NCBI GenBank assembly: GCA_022829145.1
Contig: CM040755.1
Coordinates: 13,021,063-13,085,062, forward strand
Source of the DNA: Albula goreensis
Taxonomy: Eukaryota > Chordata > Actinopteri > Albuliformes > Albulidae
DNA: 64,000 nucleotides
Reading direction: 5' to 3'
In this document: positions 49,501 to 60,358 of the stretch, in pieces
How the letters are laid out: every line of letters starts with the position of its first letter
Position numbering within the stretch: the first letter of the stretch is position 1
Notes under the pieces: generated by a model
The model's input: only the letters and a program-made list of their open reading frames with translations
What the model was told of the DNA's origin: nothing
Databases searched by the model: none
Program-made: the position numbers and the translations under genes

Positions 49501-51252
49501 CAGTGGGTTCACTATTCTTAAATGGCACAATGAATCTGAGGCAGTCACGCATCTACGCCACCCAATCAGAGATCAGCTTAACTGACGTGACCTCTCTTTC
49601 TCTGATCAGATGTTAAGGAATAAAAAAGCATAGCTGAACAAGGCAGCCAATAGATTACCTTCACCAAGTGTTGAAACAACAATTGGTTTAGGGCTAATAA
49701 CCAGGCCTAATACATTTGTACACCCGTAACATCGGAGGGGGACTTTTCTCTACAAAGAGTGGCATTGAGCTGAAAGATCACAGCTCTCGTGCTGAGCCAA
49801 AGCTCAAAAGGGGGATTAAGATGCCGGCGCGTGAGCTGGAACTATGAGTGTGTAATGATATCACACTGTAACTTAACAGCACTACCCTGCTGTGTCAAAA
49901 CCTGCATCAGCTAAATGTGCTTAACTGAAAAGCATGCCCTGCTCTCCATCAGCAGAGGGGTCAGGCTCCACAGATAAGGCTGCTTGAGAGCTAAAACACA
50001 TTAGCATGGTCTCTCTTTGAAGTGTTCCCAAAACAAAAACAAACACAAAAAGAACAGATAGAGAATTACACAGGCACTTTGCAAGGTAGATTTAAATGTA
50101 TTCTTTTGGGGGTGTTAGCTCTTCCCTGGTTTTTTTGGTGTTAGATAGCAAAAGCTGCCACCTGACCTAGCTGAAAAATTGATGTATTCCATTTTTTGGT
50201 GTGTTCCCGTTCTGCATGTTGAAGCTGCGGAATCCAGCAGCCCTGTGGTGAATCCCAACACTCTCCTCAGCATCACCTGTGAATTCCGATCAGCCATCTG
50301 TGTTTATACGCCATCTCTCTGCGGTTCATCACCAAAGGACTGGCCGTCAGGACTTTGTCCTGATGTATTTCTGCATTTTCTCCCCAGCAAAACAAACTAT
50401 ATGACCAAAAAGCCCTCAACAAGCATATTTCAGCAGGATTGAATAGAAATCAAGGTCCAGGCCCATCCTCACAATTTCTGTGCATTTTTAAAAGGAAATG
50501 ATGTTGTATATGAGGAATACATAGGAAAGCTCACACACTCACATCAAAATGAATTCTTCATCAAAGATACTGAACTTGAACAACTGGCACCTGTTCTAAT
50601 GAGAAACAAGTTATCACTTTCATTTATCTTCCTATTTCATATTTGCTATAGCCCCAAGGACACTCCATTAGTGTGATGGATCATTGTCTCTCCATTCATT
50701 TTCTGACTTATTCATGTTTTGCATGTCTTTGAAACTTTTTATGTCTCTGGAAATTTGTCACTATTCAAGAATTCTCACTAGACTCACTGATTGTTATAAA
50801 AATAGCTAGTAGACGCTGCTGGTAAATCTATGAAGACAGACCTCTGGAATATCATCTTCACCTTTCACCGTGGCAATAAATCTTTACTGCTGTGCTCAAG
50901 CTTTTTCACCCCAATGTTAAACTTCACAGGAGCACAAATATTACACATAAATATCTTTGCCTTCAGTAAATTAGAAGGCATTCACAAATACTGCATGTAT
51001 CCGCCGCAGTGTGAAGTGTGGCTAAATAAAGAGAGTTAAAATCCCTGGAAACCTGATGTGTAGCTACAGAGCTCAACAGCATGTGCCCATGCTTGCCAAA
51101 TCAGCTTCTTAATGTTACGCTCAAAGTCAGCCCAGAGCTGCACAGTGTTGGGCTGCCAGTTAAGATGTGGAATTGTGAAGTTTTGGATTTGAAAGCCCCC
51201 CCTTACCTGGAGAGAGTTCTCCTTCGCTCAGCTCTCCGGAATCTGAATCCAT
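27647..51252 (-). CDS. tnfaip8l3: TNFAIP8-like protein 3 (TIPE3), two coding exons, complete
   Basis: Coding exons 51207-51252 and 27647-28209 join in phase 1 to give 202 residues plus TAA. The N-terminus [16 protein letters not shown] matches the characteristic TIPE3 start (MDSDSGEQSEGEP in mammals) and separates it from TNFAIP8, TIPE1 and TIPE2. The rest is the TIPE homology domain (about residues 17-202), with [56 protein letters not shown] and [14 protein letters not shown]. In the family this domain is a helical bundle with a hydrophobic cavity that holds phospholipid tails; TIPE3 is reported to carry PIP2/PIP3 and raise PI3K-AKT and ERK signalling, and its N-terminal arm is needed for that. 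Length agrees with the roughly 200-residue mammalian form. The intron is 22,997 bp. No frameshift or missing family motif was found. Confidence 0.96.
28277..28355. repeat. (CA)n/(TG)n tract beside the tnfaip8l3 exon 2 acceptor
   Basis: About 80 bp of CA-rich sequence on plus, thus TG-rich on the sense strand, ending about 65-70 nt before the exon 2 acceptor. Interrupted by cgcatgc and aaatac. Confidence 0.93.
28356..35784 (-). other. tnfaip8l3: tnfaip8l3 intron 1, 3' part: no further exon recognised
   Basis: AT-rich intronic DNA. A less AT-rich patch at 29,770-30,290 holds a few overlapping open frames, one described separately. No transposon family was recognised and no antisense gene is supported. 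Confidence 0.55.
30099..30284 (+). CDS. Unrecognised 61-codon open frame, doubtful
   Basis: Starts at an ATG in a strong context (TTCACCATGA) and reads [20 protein letters not shown], then a hydrophobic stretch [13 protein letters not shown], and ends IPNVQ at a TAA that overlaps an AATAAA (30280-30285). No family is recognised. The region is antisense to the tnfaip8l3 intron and less AT-rich than its neighbours. It may be chance; it is listed only because start context and a poly(A) signal coincide. Confidence 0.12.
   Translation: MNLKETNTNLWLDFRRLSPGLSTNLTFSLLLYTAAFSGNHVAPFINTFSHFKVMASIPNVQ
35791..36135. repeat. 51-bp minisatellite, about 6-7 degenerate units
   Basis: Units begin at 35791, 35842, 35893, 35944, 35995, 36046 and about 36097, at exact 51-bp steps. 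The recurring core is gggtgtggtcacagagcaca followed by gtcagctggtc. As 51 is a multiple of three, one plus-strand frame (35776-36057) stays open and gives 17-residue repeats such as [17 protein letters not shown] and [17 protein letters not shown]. Units differ substantially, so the array is old or was under length constraint. It lies in tnfaip8l3 intron 1, on the antisense strand as read here. Confidence 0.85.
36136..38062 (-). other. tnfaip8l3: tnfaip8l3 intron 1: no gene seen
   Basis: Unique-looking intronic sequence with one small CA patch (37385-37410). No feature was recognised. Confidence 0.55.
38063..38160. repeat. (GA)n followed by (TG)n microsatellite
   Basis: About 85 bp of almost pure GA units, one AAAG interruption, then six TG units. 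It reads as a Ser-Leu repeat on the minus strand, which is not a gene. Confidence 0.97.
38161..40430 (-). other. tnfaip8l3: tnfaip8l3 intron 1: no gene seen
   Basis: AT-rich intronic DNA with no recognised repeat family or exon; a poly-T and poly-G run sits at about 39,430-39,450. Confidence 0.55.
40431..40530. repeat. (AG)n microsatellite with AAGG tail
   Basis: A short TG run, then AG units from about 40,470 to 40,514, ending in (aagg)n. Polypurine on the plus strand. Confidence 0.93.
40531..43244 (-). other. tnfaip8l3: tnfaip8l3 intron 1, with a GC-rich island
   Basis: Mostly AT-rich DNA. It contains a 12-bp perfect tandem (cattgaactata, 41209-41232) and a locally GC- and CpG-richer block at about 42,710-43,015 in which several frames on both strands are open. 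No exon was recognised in the block. Confidence 0.5.
42710..43015. promoter_or_regulatory. GC/CpG-rich island inside tnfaip8l3 intron 1, candidate regulatory element
   Basis: About 300 bp with many C runs and roughly a dozen CpGs (for example ccccgccc, cagcgcccgc and cacgcaccgcc), unlike the AT-rich surroundings. It could be an internal promoter or enhancer, or a diverged GC-rich repeat. No splice-ready first exon was identified. Confidence 0.25.
43245..43385. repeat. (ATAATT)n and degenerate (AGT)n repeats
   Basis: A short ataatt array (43,245-43,268) is followed by about 110 bp of imperfect agt/agc trinucleotides. Open as poly-Leu and poly-Thr on the minus strand; not coding. Confidence 0.9.
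43386..45104 (-). other. tnfaip8l3: tnfaip8l3 intron 1: no gene seen; one G-quadruplex motif
   Basis: Slightly GC-richer intronic DNA. Open frames at 43.7-44.2 kb on the minus strand are unrecognised. The G-run cluster at 44,411-44,439 is listed separately. Confidence 0.5.
44411..44439 (+). other. G-quadruplex-type motif
   Basis: Four runs G6, G3, G6 and G6 separated by A, TT and ATGAT, which satisfies the usual G3+N1-7 rule. It lies on the template strand of the tnfaip8l3 intron. Confidence 0.8.
45105..45740. repeat. Diffuse degenerate repeat of a tgtgatttctgtctgtgcag-like core
   Basis: Related cores occur near 45118, 45149, 45433, 45475, 45557, 45644 and 45715 with irregular spacing. A 134-codon plus-strand frame at 45358-45762 is explained by this Cys/Val-rich repeat (for example ISVCVV and VVFSVCSV) and does not resemble a known membrane protein. 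Confidence 0.4.
45741..47575 (-). other. tnfaip8l3: tnfaip8l3 intron 1: GC-richer block at 46.3-46.8 kb, no exon seen
   Basis: The block at about 46,300-46,800 contains a C13 run, a G-quadruplex-type motif and a tgacgtaag site (CRE-like half). It may be a regulatory island; several overlapping open frames there are not recognisable. Confidence 0.4.
46478..46500 (+). other. G-quadruplex-type motif
   Basis: G3-CTT-G5-A-G3-A-G7 satisfies the G3+N1-7 rule with very short loops. It lies on the template strand of the tnfaip8l3 intron, within the GC-richer block. Confidence 0.8.
47576..47607. repeat. (AT)n microsatellite
   Basis: About 30 bp of AT units with one GT interruption. Confidence 0.9.
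47608..51206 (-). other. tnfaip8l3: tnfaip8l3 intron 1, 5' end: no further exon seen
   Basis: Intronic DNA of mixed composition ending at the donor of coding exon 1. Open frames on both strands (for example 48057-48347 and 50179-50442) match nothing known to me. Confidence 0.55.
51207..51252 (-). CDS. tnfaip8l3: tnfaip8l3 coding exon 1
   Basis: 46 nt encoding [15 protein letters not shown] plus one base of Gly16. Donor GTAAGGG. The start has a good context (GAAGATGG) and is the first ATG in its frame: the frame stays open for at least 50 codons upstream, through GA-rich sequence, without another ATG. Confidence 0.93.
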
Positions 51253-51389
51253 CTTCCCCCCAAGGACCTCTCTTCCAGGAGACGTGCTTCTCAGTTGGGA
51301 CGATGAAACTCTTTTTTTTTGAGTAAAGAAGAAGCAGCTGTGTATAAAATGGAATTGGCAGAGAAGCTGCCTGCTATTTACTAGACTCC

Positions 51390-51720
51390 CTTCTCCACTC
51401 ACTCTCTCTCCTTTTTCCCTCTCACTCTCTCTCAGCTCAGACTCTCTCCCTTTTTCTCTCTCTCTCTGCTGATTGCCCTCCTCTCCTCTCCTCTCCCCTC
51501 CCTCTCTCTCTTTCTCACTGCCTCATATGCACACTCTGTTCTCTGACTCCCCCTCTTGCGTTCCCTCCTCCTCACCCTCTCTCTTCTCTTCTCTTCTCTT
51601 CTCTTCTCTTCTCTCTCTTCTCTTCTCTTCTCTTCTCTTCTCTTCTCTTCTCTTCTTCTCTTCTCTTCTCTTCTCTTCTCTTCTCTGCTCTCTCTGCTCT
51701 GCTCTGCTCTGCTCTACCTT
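51390..51720. repeat. Pyrimidine-rich tract with (CTTCT)n core, upstream of tnfaip8l3
   Basis: About 330 bp mostly C/T on the plus strand: ctctct blocks, then many tctct/cttct pentamers at about 51,575-51,690, then (tctgc)n. On the tnfaip8l3 sense strand it is a purine-rich GA tract beginning about 140 bp upstream of the start codon, so it sits in the presumed promoter or 5' UTR. The core has mirror symmetry compatible with triplex (H-DNA) formation. Confidence 0.92.
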
Positions 51721-54700
51721 TCTGAGTCAGAAACAAATTCTCTTTCAATATGATGCAAGAGAGACATCAGCAAAAGGTCTCTTTATTTCAGAACATTTAA
51801 CTCTGACAGCACATAACTGTAACTATTAAATGGAGAGCTATTTAAACTCAACATAATGTCAATTCTTTGATTTCTTACCTTCTCAGTTATGTGATAAAAC
51901 AAGAAATGAGCAGCATGAGCAGAGAATTGCCATACTACAATTATATTTTGGTAATATTTGGCTCCCCCTGCTGTATGGCAGTAACATTGCGGCATACAAT
52001 TGATTGGAGAGATACACTGTTTGTCAAAAGTTGAGGGTTGTAAAACTCAGGGCCAGCAAAACAGATGGATACATCACATAAGCCTAAAAGTGAATTTATT
52101 TTCAAATGAATACACCTGTGGCATGGACCTGCCCCTGGGTATTGGCTGTCGAGCATCTTCTCTCATTTTCATCTGATGATTGGAGTCATAATGAGATTTC
52201 AGTAAACTGACCCAGGAACAGTGAGCTGGTGAAGACTGTAGATGATGCTTGTCTGTTATGTCTATGATAGATATATTGTTTGTGAGGTCTGATCCTGGGA
52301 TATGCATTGGGAACAGAAAGTACTCTGCAATGATTAAAAGAGAGCGATGCCTCTGCTCTGATGACATTCTCCTTCATTTCTTTTTACAGTGATTACAATC
52401 ATTACCCTTATCACTATGATTTGTTTCATAATTTGCAGTTCAATGCTGCTTATAGATTTTGAATTACTAATATAATCCAGTATTTGGTAAAATATCCAAA
52501 ACACATGAAGAAAACATTGTATATTAAAATGCAATGTTTTACAGTGTACTGTTATCACTTCCTCATCAATAATTATGGAAACAACTGATATATGCTTAAT
52601 TTCTATATATATAAATGACAATAATTTATCAAATAATGGGGAGGTTTATTAAGATGTTTGATATAGGTATTTAGACATTTTGTACACAAATTGCTGTAGT
52701 TCTTCATATGCCATTTTTTAAGACAGATGGACATGGAGTCTGTATTCAGAGCTCAGTGACTCAGTCAGACGATGGGAAATTGACCTTTACAGCTATCATA
52801 TGTTTGTCTGATGCAGCTCCAGCTAATCCAAATGCTGTGTTTGTCTCTGCAAGTGGCTGTTTGCCTGAAAAAGTCAAGTACATGTCTAAGCACAGACCTC
52901 TTCACTACACTGAGCTACATTACTCCTAAATCATGTGTTCTCTTAACCACGTGGCCTCTTAAATAACTGATGTTTGTCCCTGATTTTTATCTGTATTTAT
53001 TTTTAAACAATCCCATTGTTGCATTGTCATTTGTCAATGTAGGATATACAGTAACACCACACCATGTGTAGCCAGCCATCACTTCTTGTAATGCTGCCAT
53101 CCAGCAGCTGAATCATAGTGTAGGAGGACTGTGCTCCATGTGGAGATGGTGCAGGGTACTCTTCTGAATGCCTGACGAGCTACAAGACCTGATTATGTAC
53201 AAACCAAAATGGCATACAATGCTGACCAATATAATCCCTAGATAGAGCTGCGGCTGATGTGGGAGACAGATTTCGTCCTTGAATCCTCAACATTGATAAA
53301 CCCAAATGGAAATACTAAGGAAATACAAAGAGCTAAGTGATTATGCTGGGCTCCACTCTACCTATCATGACTGATTTATTAGCATCAGGACAACAGTTAC
53401 TCAGGGTTCATTATAGATTATTACTGCTGGCTGAAACACATTTGGCTGACACCCTAACATTTTCTTTACTTGATTTTACTGTTCAGGTAGCAGGTATCTG
53501 GCGCAGATTGAGTTTTTACTTGATCCTCTCTACCAAGTTTTTAAAGTAAATTCTGTGATTTGACATCCAATATATTTATTATGTTTTACAAAAATCTGTT
53601 GTTTATCAAGGTTACAATATTCCTGCTCATTTCACTAGCTGTGCTTAAGGTGATTAGCATTGTATTTCAGTATAATGAATTTATTAGTTTCATTAATACA
53701 GTTGTCCAATGTTTGTGTGCACTCTCCCAGCTAAGCTGTGCTATAGTAAAACATATTTTTCAAAATTATCACATGGAAATTCAGCCCCCTTTACTGCTGG
53801 TCACTATGTATGATGATAGTTTGAAGGTTGTTGAACATGAAGGAGGCCTTACAGAGGTCTCAGCAAAAAGACATTTTCATCCCCACAGCTTTCATGCTGG
53901 GAACTACAATAAAACAAATTACTGCTATGCTTCTCTCTGTTTGAAAACCTTTCTGTTATGTATTGTTTGAAAGAGATGTAAATCCATTTTATTCCTGACT
54001 AGGAGACAGAGATGGATCCAATATGTAAAGCATTTTGTTGAGGCTTGCAAAATTGATTTTTCATTTTTCATTATTTCAGCTTGACTGTCTCAACATTCCA
54101 CCATCCAACCCCTTGTAATGGACCCAAAAGAGTAATAGCCACCTTGAACTTAGTTTCATTGCTGCACAGTGACCTCAACCCATTGTGAAGGTTACAAAAC
54201 ATAGAACAGTATGTTTAATAATATTTTCTTTTGTATACTTCCCCCTTTATCTCTTAATTTAGAGCATCAAATTGTATTTACTAACCATGCTCATTGCTGA
54301 AACCTCTACTGTCAATGCAGTGGAGAGCAAGACAATCTCAGTTTAAGCACAAAGTGTCAGCTGCCGCTTATTTTTACTGTTGGAAGAAGACATTTCATGT
54401 GTAGCTTGTGCAGACAGACTGGGTATCTGATTGACCACAGGGCGGCACTAGGGAGCTATAAGATATGTTCATCATGCCTACAGGGTACTACTGGAGTAAG
54501 TGGGTCTCAACAAACCCATTCCCCACCCCATACAGTGATATGATATGTGGATGAGTGAGCATGAGTAACCATGAGTAAGAATGAGTAACCATGGCAATAA
54601 AATATTGCACAACATGGTTCCATATGAAATTCTCCTTTCTTGCCTCTGCAGTCTTCTACTATCTGCTCTGATGTTCATAACAGAAACTATTCAGCGCACT

Positions 54701-57574
54701 GTATGGGATGAAGTGGTTTATATTCAATATATAAAATAATTTGCCAGGGCCTATGTAAGCTATGCAGAATGTAGGTTTACAGACATCTAGAATACTTTAA
54801 AGAATAACCTGAAAAAAAACACCCAGTGTTAACTTAGTTGTGCTGCAGTTTGCAGTTTGTTATGCTGTCTGCTCAGGCTGAGGCTGGAGTTTCACAGTGC
54901 AACTGACATCATGGGGAACTTCTCTTCATCACTTTCTGATGTAGTAACACAATGTTACATCACAGGTGTCGCTGAAGCTTGACAGAGTAAGTGGTATGCA
55001 TAGTGATGGTTGCTAGGCACTGCTTGTTTAATTGGCAAAAAGTTCAATTTCACATTATTTTCAGCTACGATTTGTAAAATTTAGTAGTTTTGTAGATTTG
55101 TAGTACCCCCATGACAGCCCATGTTCCGCTTCCCCCGACCCATAAGCCTTTGGTGGAGCCTCTCCACACACTTGGACAAAGCCTTAGCAGGATTAGCTGC
55201 CCAGCAGACCTCTAAAGGCTGAGTATTCTCATCTTATGCCAAGTCAATATTTTTAATACTGTCACTTAACCATGAGCACTACATGCATTTATAATGCACA
55301 CATAATGCCATTATTCTGTATTTAGCTTTTCAATGAAATATCCCTTGATGGATGACCCCTTTCACATCTCCAAGGTAATAAATGTTTAAATGTCTTTGAA
55401 TGCACTTGAAGTGGACATGAATGAACACATGCAGATAAATGAAGGTCATGCCATTTTATTCTTGCTAACATTCTATAAACAAATATATTTCAATGTCATT
55501 GTTAATTTCCATAATGTTGGGATTTACTCAATATGTGATTAGAAATACAGGAATCCTAGTTATTTTAACAGGAATGCTTCATGTGACAAGAGCAGGGCTT
55601 AGCATTTTGGCCCTTCATTAAAAATGACTGATGGCCCTCTTGAACTAATGTTACTGCAAAATTGCTTTAAAGCTTAAGGTTCAATGGCACTTTTCCAAAG
55701 AGTTAATGCTGTGATGTCACAAATAGCTGTCACTCTCCATGATGCATTAGTCCTGAAAGTAGTTACTAATTGAAAGGAGCAAACTGGTTATTTTTGTAGT
55801 CCAGGTTCCACAGCTGTGGATACATTAGTTCAATACACAGTAAAATACATTTTTAAATGAACAAAGTGAAAAGTCAATACAGAGAACAGAAAATCTTTAA
55901 ACTTTCATTTAATTTTATGTTGATTAGTGAAATTGTTTTAAAACTATTGCCAATATATTATATTTAATACTAAGAATGTGATGAACAAATTCCAGTGAAG
56001 CAAAACATTCTACATCAGAGCATAAGTCCAGTAAAGGGTATTGAGTTCATTGGAGCCATCTTCCAACAGCAGGCTACTCTCATACACAAGCATTGATCCT
56101 AGTTTCCTTCACAAGTGGATAACACAGAAGGAATGATTAGTATCTCTTTTCTCTCTTATCAGTGCAGCTACACTGACACTCACCTGGAAAGGTTTTGATA
56201 AATAGTTTTTAGGGTAAAACTTCAGGTTAATTCTGAGGCCAAAAACTGCAATGATAAGTGATTACTTTTAGGGTGTTTCAGCAGTTCAGATGTGGTGACA
56301 CTGTTTTGCTATTTTTTTTTTTTGCTATTCTTTGCAGCTGTTATCACTCAGGATCACCAAGGGCATTGAATTCAGAGGTGGGGAAGAACTTGGAATTTTT
56401 GTCTCTCCTCTTTTACAGATTACAAAAAAAAAAAAAGAAACAAAACTACTACATACAGTACAAACATCTATTGTAAGTAATTAACTTGATACTAAACTAT
56501 GAAACTATTTGGGCATATGGTCTCTGTATAGCACTTCTAAACAATTAAATAGCATAGAGCAGAACTTAGAATGAGATGTGCCATATAATCTAGCATTGAG
56601 AAATAACTTAAGTCACCAGCTGACAACATACCAAGATACTCCATAGCAGGGTTTTCTTGCCTGTTATTTACCATGCTCTGCACAATTTGTTTGAATAAGC
56701 ATGTTTTATCTGCAGTTATTGATTAAAATGTTAGCAATTTATAACATATAAATTAAGTGACAAATACCTCTGTACCGGTTATGTTTGGCAGATATACTTA
56801 TATGTCTTAATTAGCACTCAATAGAACTCACAGTGCTCGCGTACCATATCTGAAGCATGATCAGATGTCTTTGTGAATGTCAGACCTTTAACCCTCAGTT
56901 AATAGCTTTTCTGGTTTTCAAAGCCAGGAAATGTGTCATAAGAATCTAACCATACATGATGTGCATAGCTCCCCTTTAAATGGAGTCTATAAAACCTTAT
57001 TACTTTCTCATTGTACAGTAGTTACACATGATCTATCCTCCAGATATATGTGATGTCATCATTTCAAGGGCTGAAACAGAAACTGGGCAGTATTTCATTC
57101 ATACACAGGCAGCATATTTAAAGACACAGTACCATGTGCATTCACTTCACCTTTTAAAATGAAACTCCTCGGTTGGACAGAAGGACCTTTCTTTTTCCAT
57201 TGCCATTTTACATTTTAAAATTATTTTTTTCTGCTATGTTATATTGTGTAAACTGAAAAATTGTTGTTCACAAATTTTGTCAAGATAATTTTTTGTGCAA
57301 TTTTTTCAGTTGTAATGATAAGTATAAAAGTCCCGATTTCACATTGGAAATGTTGCCATTAAACATGGAGGGTGATAATTAATGTAAGAATCTACCTTAG
57401 CAGAAGGAGCAGAAACTAAAAGTGACATGTTCATAAATACCTGTGGGTGGTAATTGCAGGTTGGATGTGACAGTATCAGGTGAGGGACAGCAGAAGGGAG
57501 GATGGTGATTCCACAGAAATTCATTAATCAGCAGTTAGTCACACAAGAATAATGCTGATCTCTGGTTTCTTTTT
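51721..57574. other. Intergenic region, no gene seen
   Basis: AT-rich DNA upstream of tnfaip8l3. The longest open frame (53560-53970, 136 codons, plus) is hydrophobic, unrecognised and without exon or promoter support. A 10-bp tandem repeat sits at 54551-54590 and a CTCF-like motif at 54432-54450. Confidence 0.55.
54551..54590. repeat. 10-bp tandem repeat, four copies
   Basis: Four consecutive 10-mers of the form atgagtaacc, with changes in copies one and three. Confidence 0.9.
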
Positions 57575-57640
57575 CACCTACTGGATTTGAAACTCAGGTG
57601 TCAGACAATCTGTTATACGCCCTGAGCTACAGAACACTTG
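57575..57640 (-). mobile_element. tRNA-like sequence, probable SINE head or tRNA pseudogene
   Basis: On the minus strand, TGTAGCTCAGGGCG fits an RNA polymerase III A box, and about 35 nt later GTTTCAAATCC approximates a B box. Stems are degraded and no intact cloverleaf can be drawn, so this is not a working tRNA gene. It is most likely an old tRNA-derived SINE fragment; the rest of the element is not clear. Confidence 0.4.
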
Positions 57641-58344
57641 ATTTTTCTGTTGTTGAGTTACAATTCTCTCTATAACCAATACATTGGCACAGTAAATCTA
57701 TACATATTTCCATTATGTTGTCTTTTTTATGTTGTCTTTTTTTTTTAAAAAAGTATGTGCATGTGGTACTTTTTAAAGAAGAAAAACTATGGAAGTGGTA
57801 AATTAAATAATGCCTGGCGGAGATGAAGAGGAAGTTTCATGACAAGAACAACGTAGATTCATGGGAAATGACAACCTTTTTGCCCTCTGAATTGTGTGAA
57901 CACACAAGATGGTACAGGACACTGAAATTTGGAATTTGTTTTGGACTTTTAACCACAGCTGTACTTGTGGGACTTATATAATTTAAGATATTTTTTCTAT
58001 TTTGTTGTAGTTTCCCATGACTGTTTACACTCAGTGAAAACAACAACAAGAAACCGTTCCCACAATGGAGGCCCCTGCTTCATGATAAACTGAAATAGAT
58101 GCAGAATGCAATTAGAGCTGTGGGTTAGCCACTTTCACATTCTTGTGAAAAGGAGGAGGATGAGGAGTTTATGGAGGAACATATCTGAGTGTGAACTTCT
58201 CTAACCCTCCTGTTGATTATTTTACATTTTGTTCAGTGTTAAATGTAAACTGTAGTTGTAAACCTTCAGCAACCTAGATACTGTAAATGGCAAACAGTGT
58301 ATTAGAGGGAGGAAAAATAATGTTTTTATTAAATAAAAAATAAA

Positions 58345-58377
<33 letters not shown>
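58345..58377. repeat. (CAT)11 microsatellite
   Basis: Eleven perfect CAT units, which read as poly-Asp on the minus strand. Confidence 0.97.
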
Positions 58378-60313
58378 AAATTCTTATTTGACGTCGAAGC
58401 TGCCTCGGTCTTATCCACAAACAAAGGACAGTGATGTCAACCTCTTTTGAAGCAGGCAATTGAAATCCTGTCTGATATGCTTCCACATTTAGCATTTAAA
58501 GTGGGAAAACCTCTGATATGGGCATTTTAATTGTTTCCCACTCAGACCCATTCTCTTATTCCCCTGCATGCGCATTGTGCCATTGGAGCATGCACACTCA
58601 GGCACTCGGCACATCTGCAAGCACAGGGAATTGTTCAGGTCTAAATGAAACAATAAAGACATTCACATTCTCAAATACATGATAATAGTGGAAATAGGTT
58701 GGTAGGGAGGGGGCACTCCATGTTTTCAGTAATGTTCCAGATGAGCCGTTCTCAATGTTCTTAATTTAGCTCTTTCATATGGTGTTTGGGGAGCGCAAAC
58801 AGCAAGAGAGCTTCTCTCTAACCTGATGACTTTATCCATTACATACACACTGCATTTTTATGAGGGGGGGTGGATGCACATCTGTGTTATTTATGTATAA
58901 AGTTGTGATGTTTTGTGGGAGCCTTGACATGATGTATACTAATTACTCTAGACTTTGGTCGGATACCACTTATTCAGCAAAACATAGCTTGTTTTTTAGC
59001 TGCCCAAGTTATATACATGCTTACAGTCAGGTTTAAAATGCATTGTAATATATTTAAAAAAAAAACCTTGCAGAGTCAAACTCTATGATTTATCTTTCAA
59101 TGCACTCTGCTCATTTCTGGTGAATGTATAAAATTATAATATTAAACTTCATTGTGGAATGCAGGTATTATCATAGCTGAGGGTGGACTGTATGTGGTGA
59201 AGTATGTTGTTGCAGCATGTAGATGCTTATTTGAGGCCCTGCTCTGGATGCTATCTTGTCGTTATTTGCTGCATCTGGGAACCCCGTCAGAACCAATCCA
59301 TCTTCCAGGCCCTTTCTGGTGCCCAAAGGTTGGACATTTCCTCCAGCTATGTGAGGAGGAACACAGGATGGAAATTTACCACAGACAAAATGAGGTTTAA
59401 TATCAGTGTCCTTTGGGACGTGTGTAAGTTTAGCATGGATTTTTAATGAGACTCAGCAGAAGCTCTCTGGAAACATTAAATGGGCAGGGAATACATTTTT
59501 GAGAATTTATTCTGTTCCCCAAGATGCATGAAGAAAAATTTCCATCAGAATGAACAAAGTACATTTTTCCTGCCTTATATACCAGTTGGTCATTTTAACT
59601 GACAAGGAAAACTCCGGAAAATATTATACTAGTTTCCTACTTTCATTCTACAACTTTATTCAATACCATTAAATTCTTGTCTAGTAAGAATCATAGTTAC
59701 ATACATACTACATTAAATAAATATTGCCTGACAATAAACTGCTCTTTTTCAATACAGTGTGTTTCATATTGGGGAAAATACCTTCTTTGAACTTGTGTAG
59801 ATAATTTCATTTACTGAAGAAAGCACTATGTACCCATCTGTGATCTCGGCTCATTCCTTCAATTAATGCTCCAATTCCTCTGCAGCATCGATCTGAAAAT
59901 AAGGAACCCCACAGGAGCATGTTTCACATCACAGAGCCAGTAAATTGCAACTCATAAAAAAAGCGCACATTGTCACCAACTGGCCAATTTAGATCATAAC
60001 ATTTAAGATCATATTTTGCAGTGGCGCTCATCTCTCTCTCACTATGTTAAGGGTTCCCTGTGTTTTTGCTTCTGATTTTGTATATTTGTTTGTTTTTTTG
60101 TCACATTATTTCCTTTTTGTTGTTTTATTGTATTGCATTCATGTTTTCTTGTGTTTTCACTGTAGGGTGAGATTTGGAGTAGGGTTTTTGTTTTGTTTTA
60201 TTTCCTGGGTTGAGCTCTAGGATTCAGGTTTGTGTATTAATTGGTGTGTGATGCAAACACCAAAAATGAAAGATGAGCTGCAAACATGCAATAGAAATAT
60301 GTAGCAATGATAT

Positions 60314-60358
60314 GTTTCTCTCTCTCTCGCTCTCTCTCTCTCTCTCATTCTCTCATTC
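60314..60358. repeat. (TC)n microsatellite
   Basis: About 45 bp of TC units with cg and cat interruptions. Confidence 0.93.

Noticed and set aside
53560-53970. 136-codon hydrophobic plus-strand frame
   Set aside because: AT-rich composition favours Ile/Phe/Leu codons; no promoter, splice or homology support.
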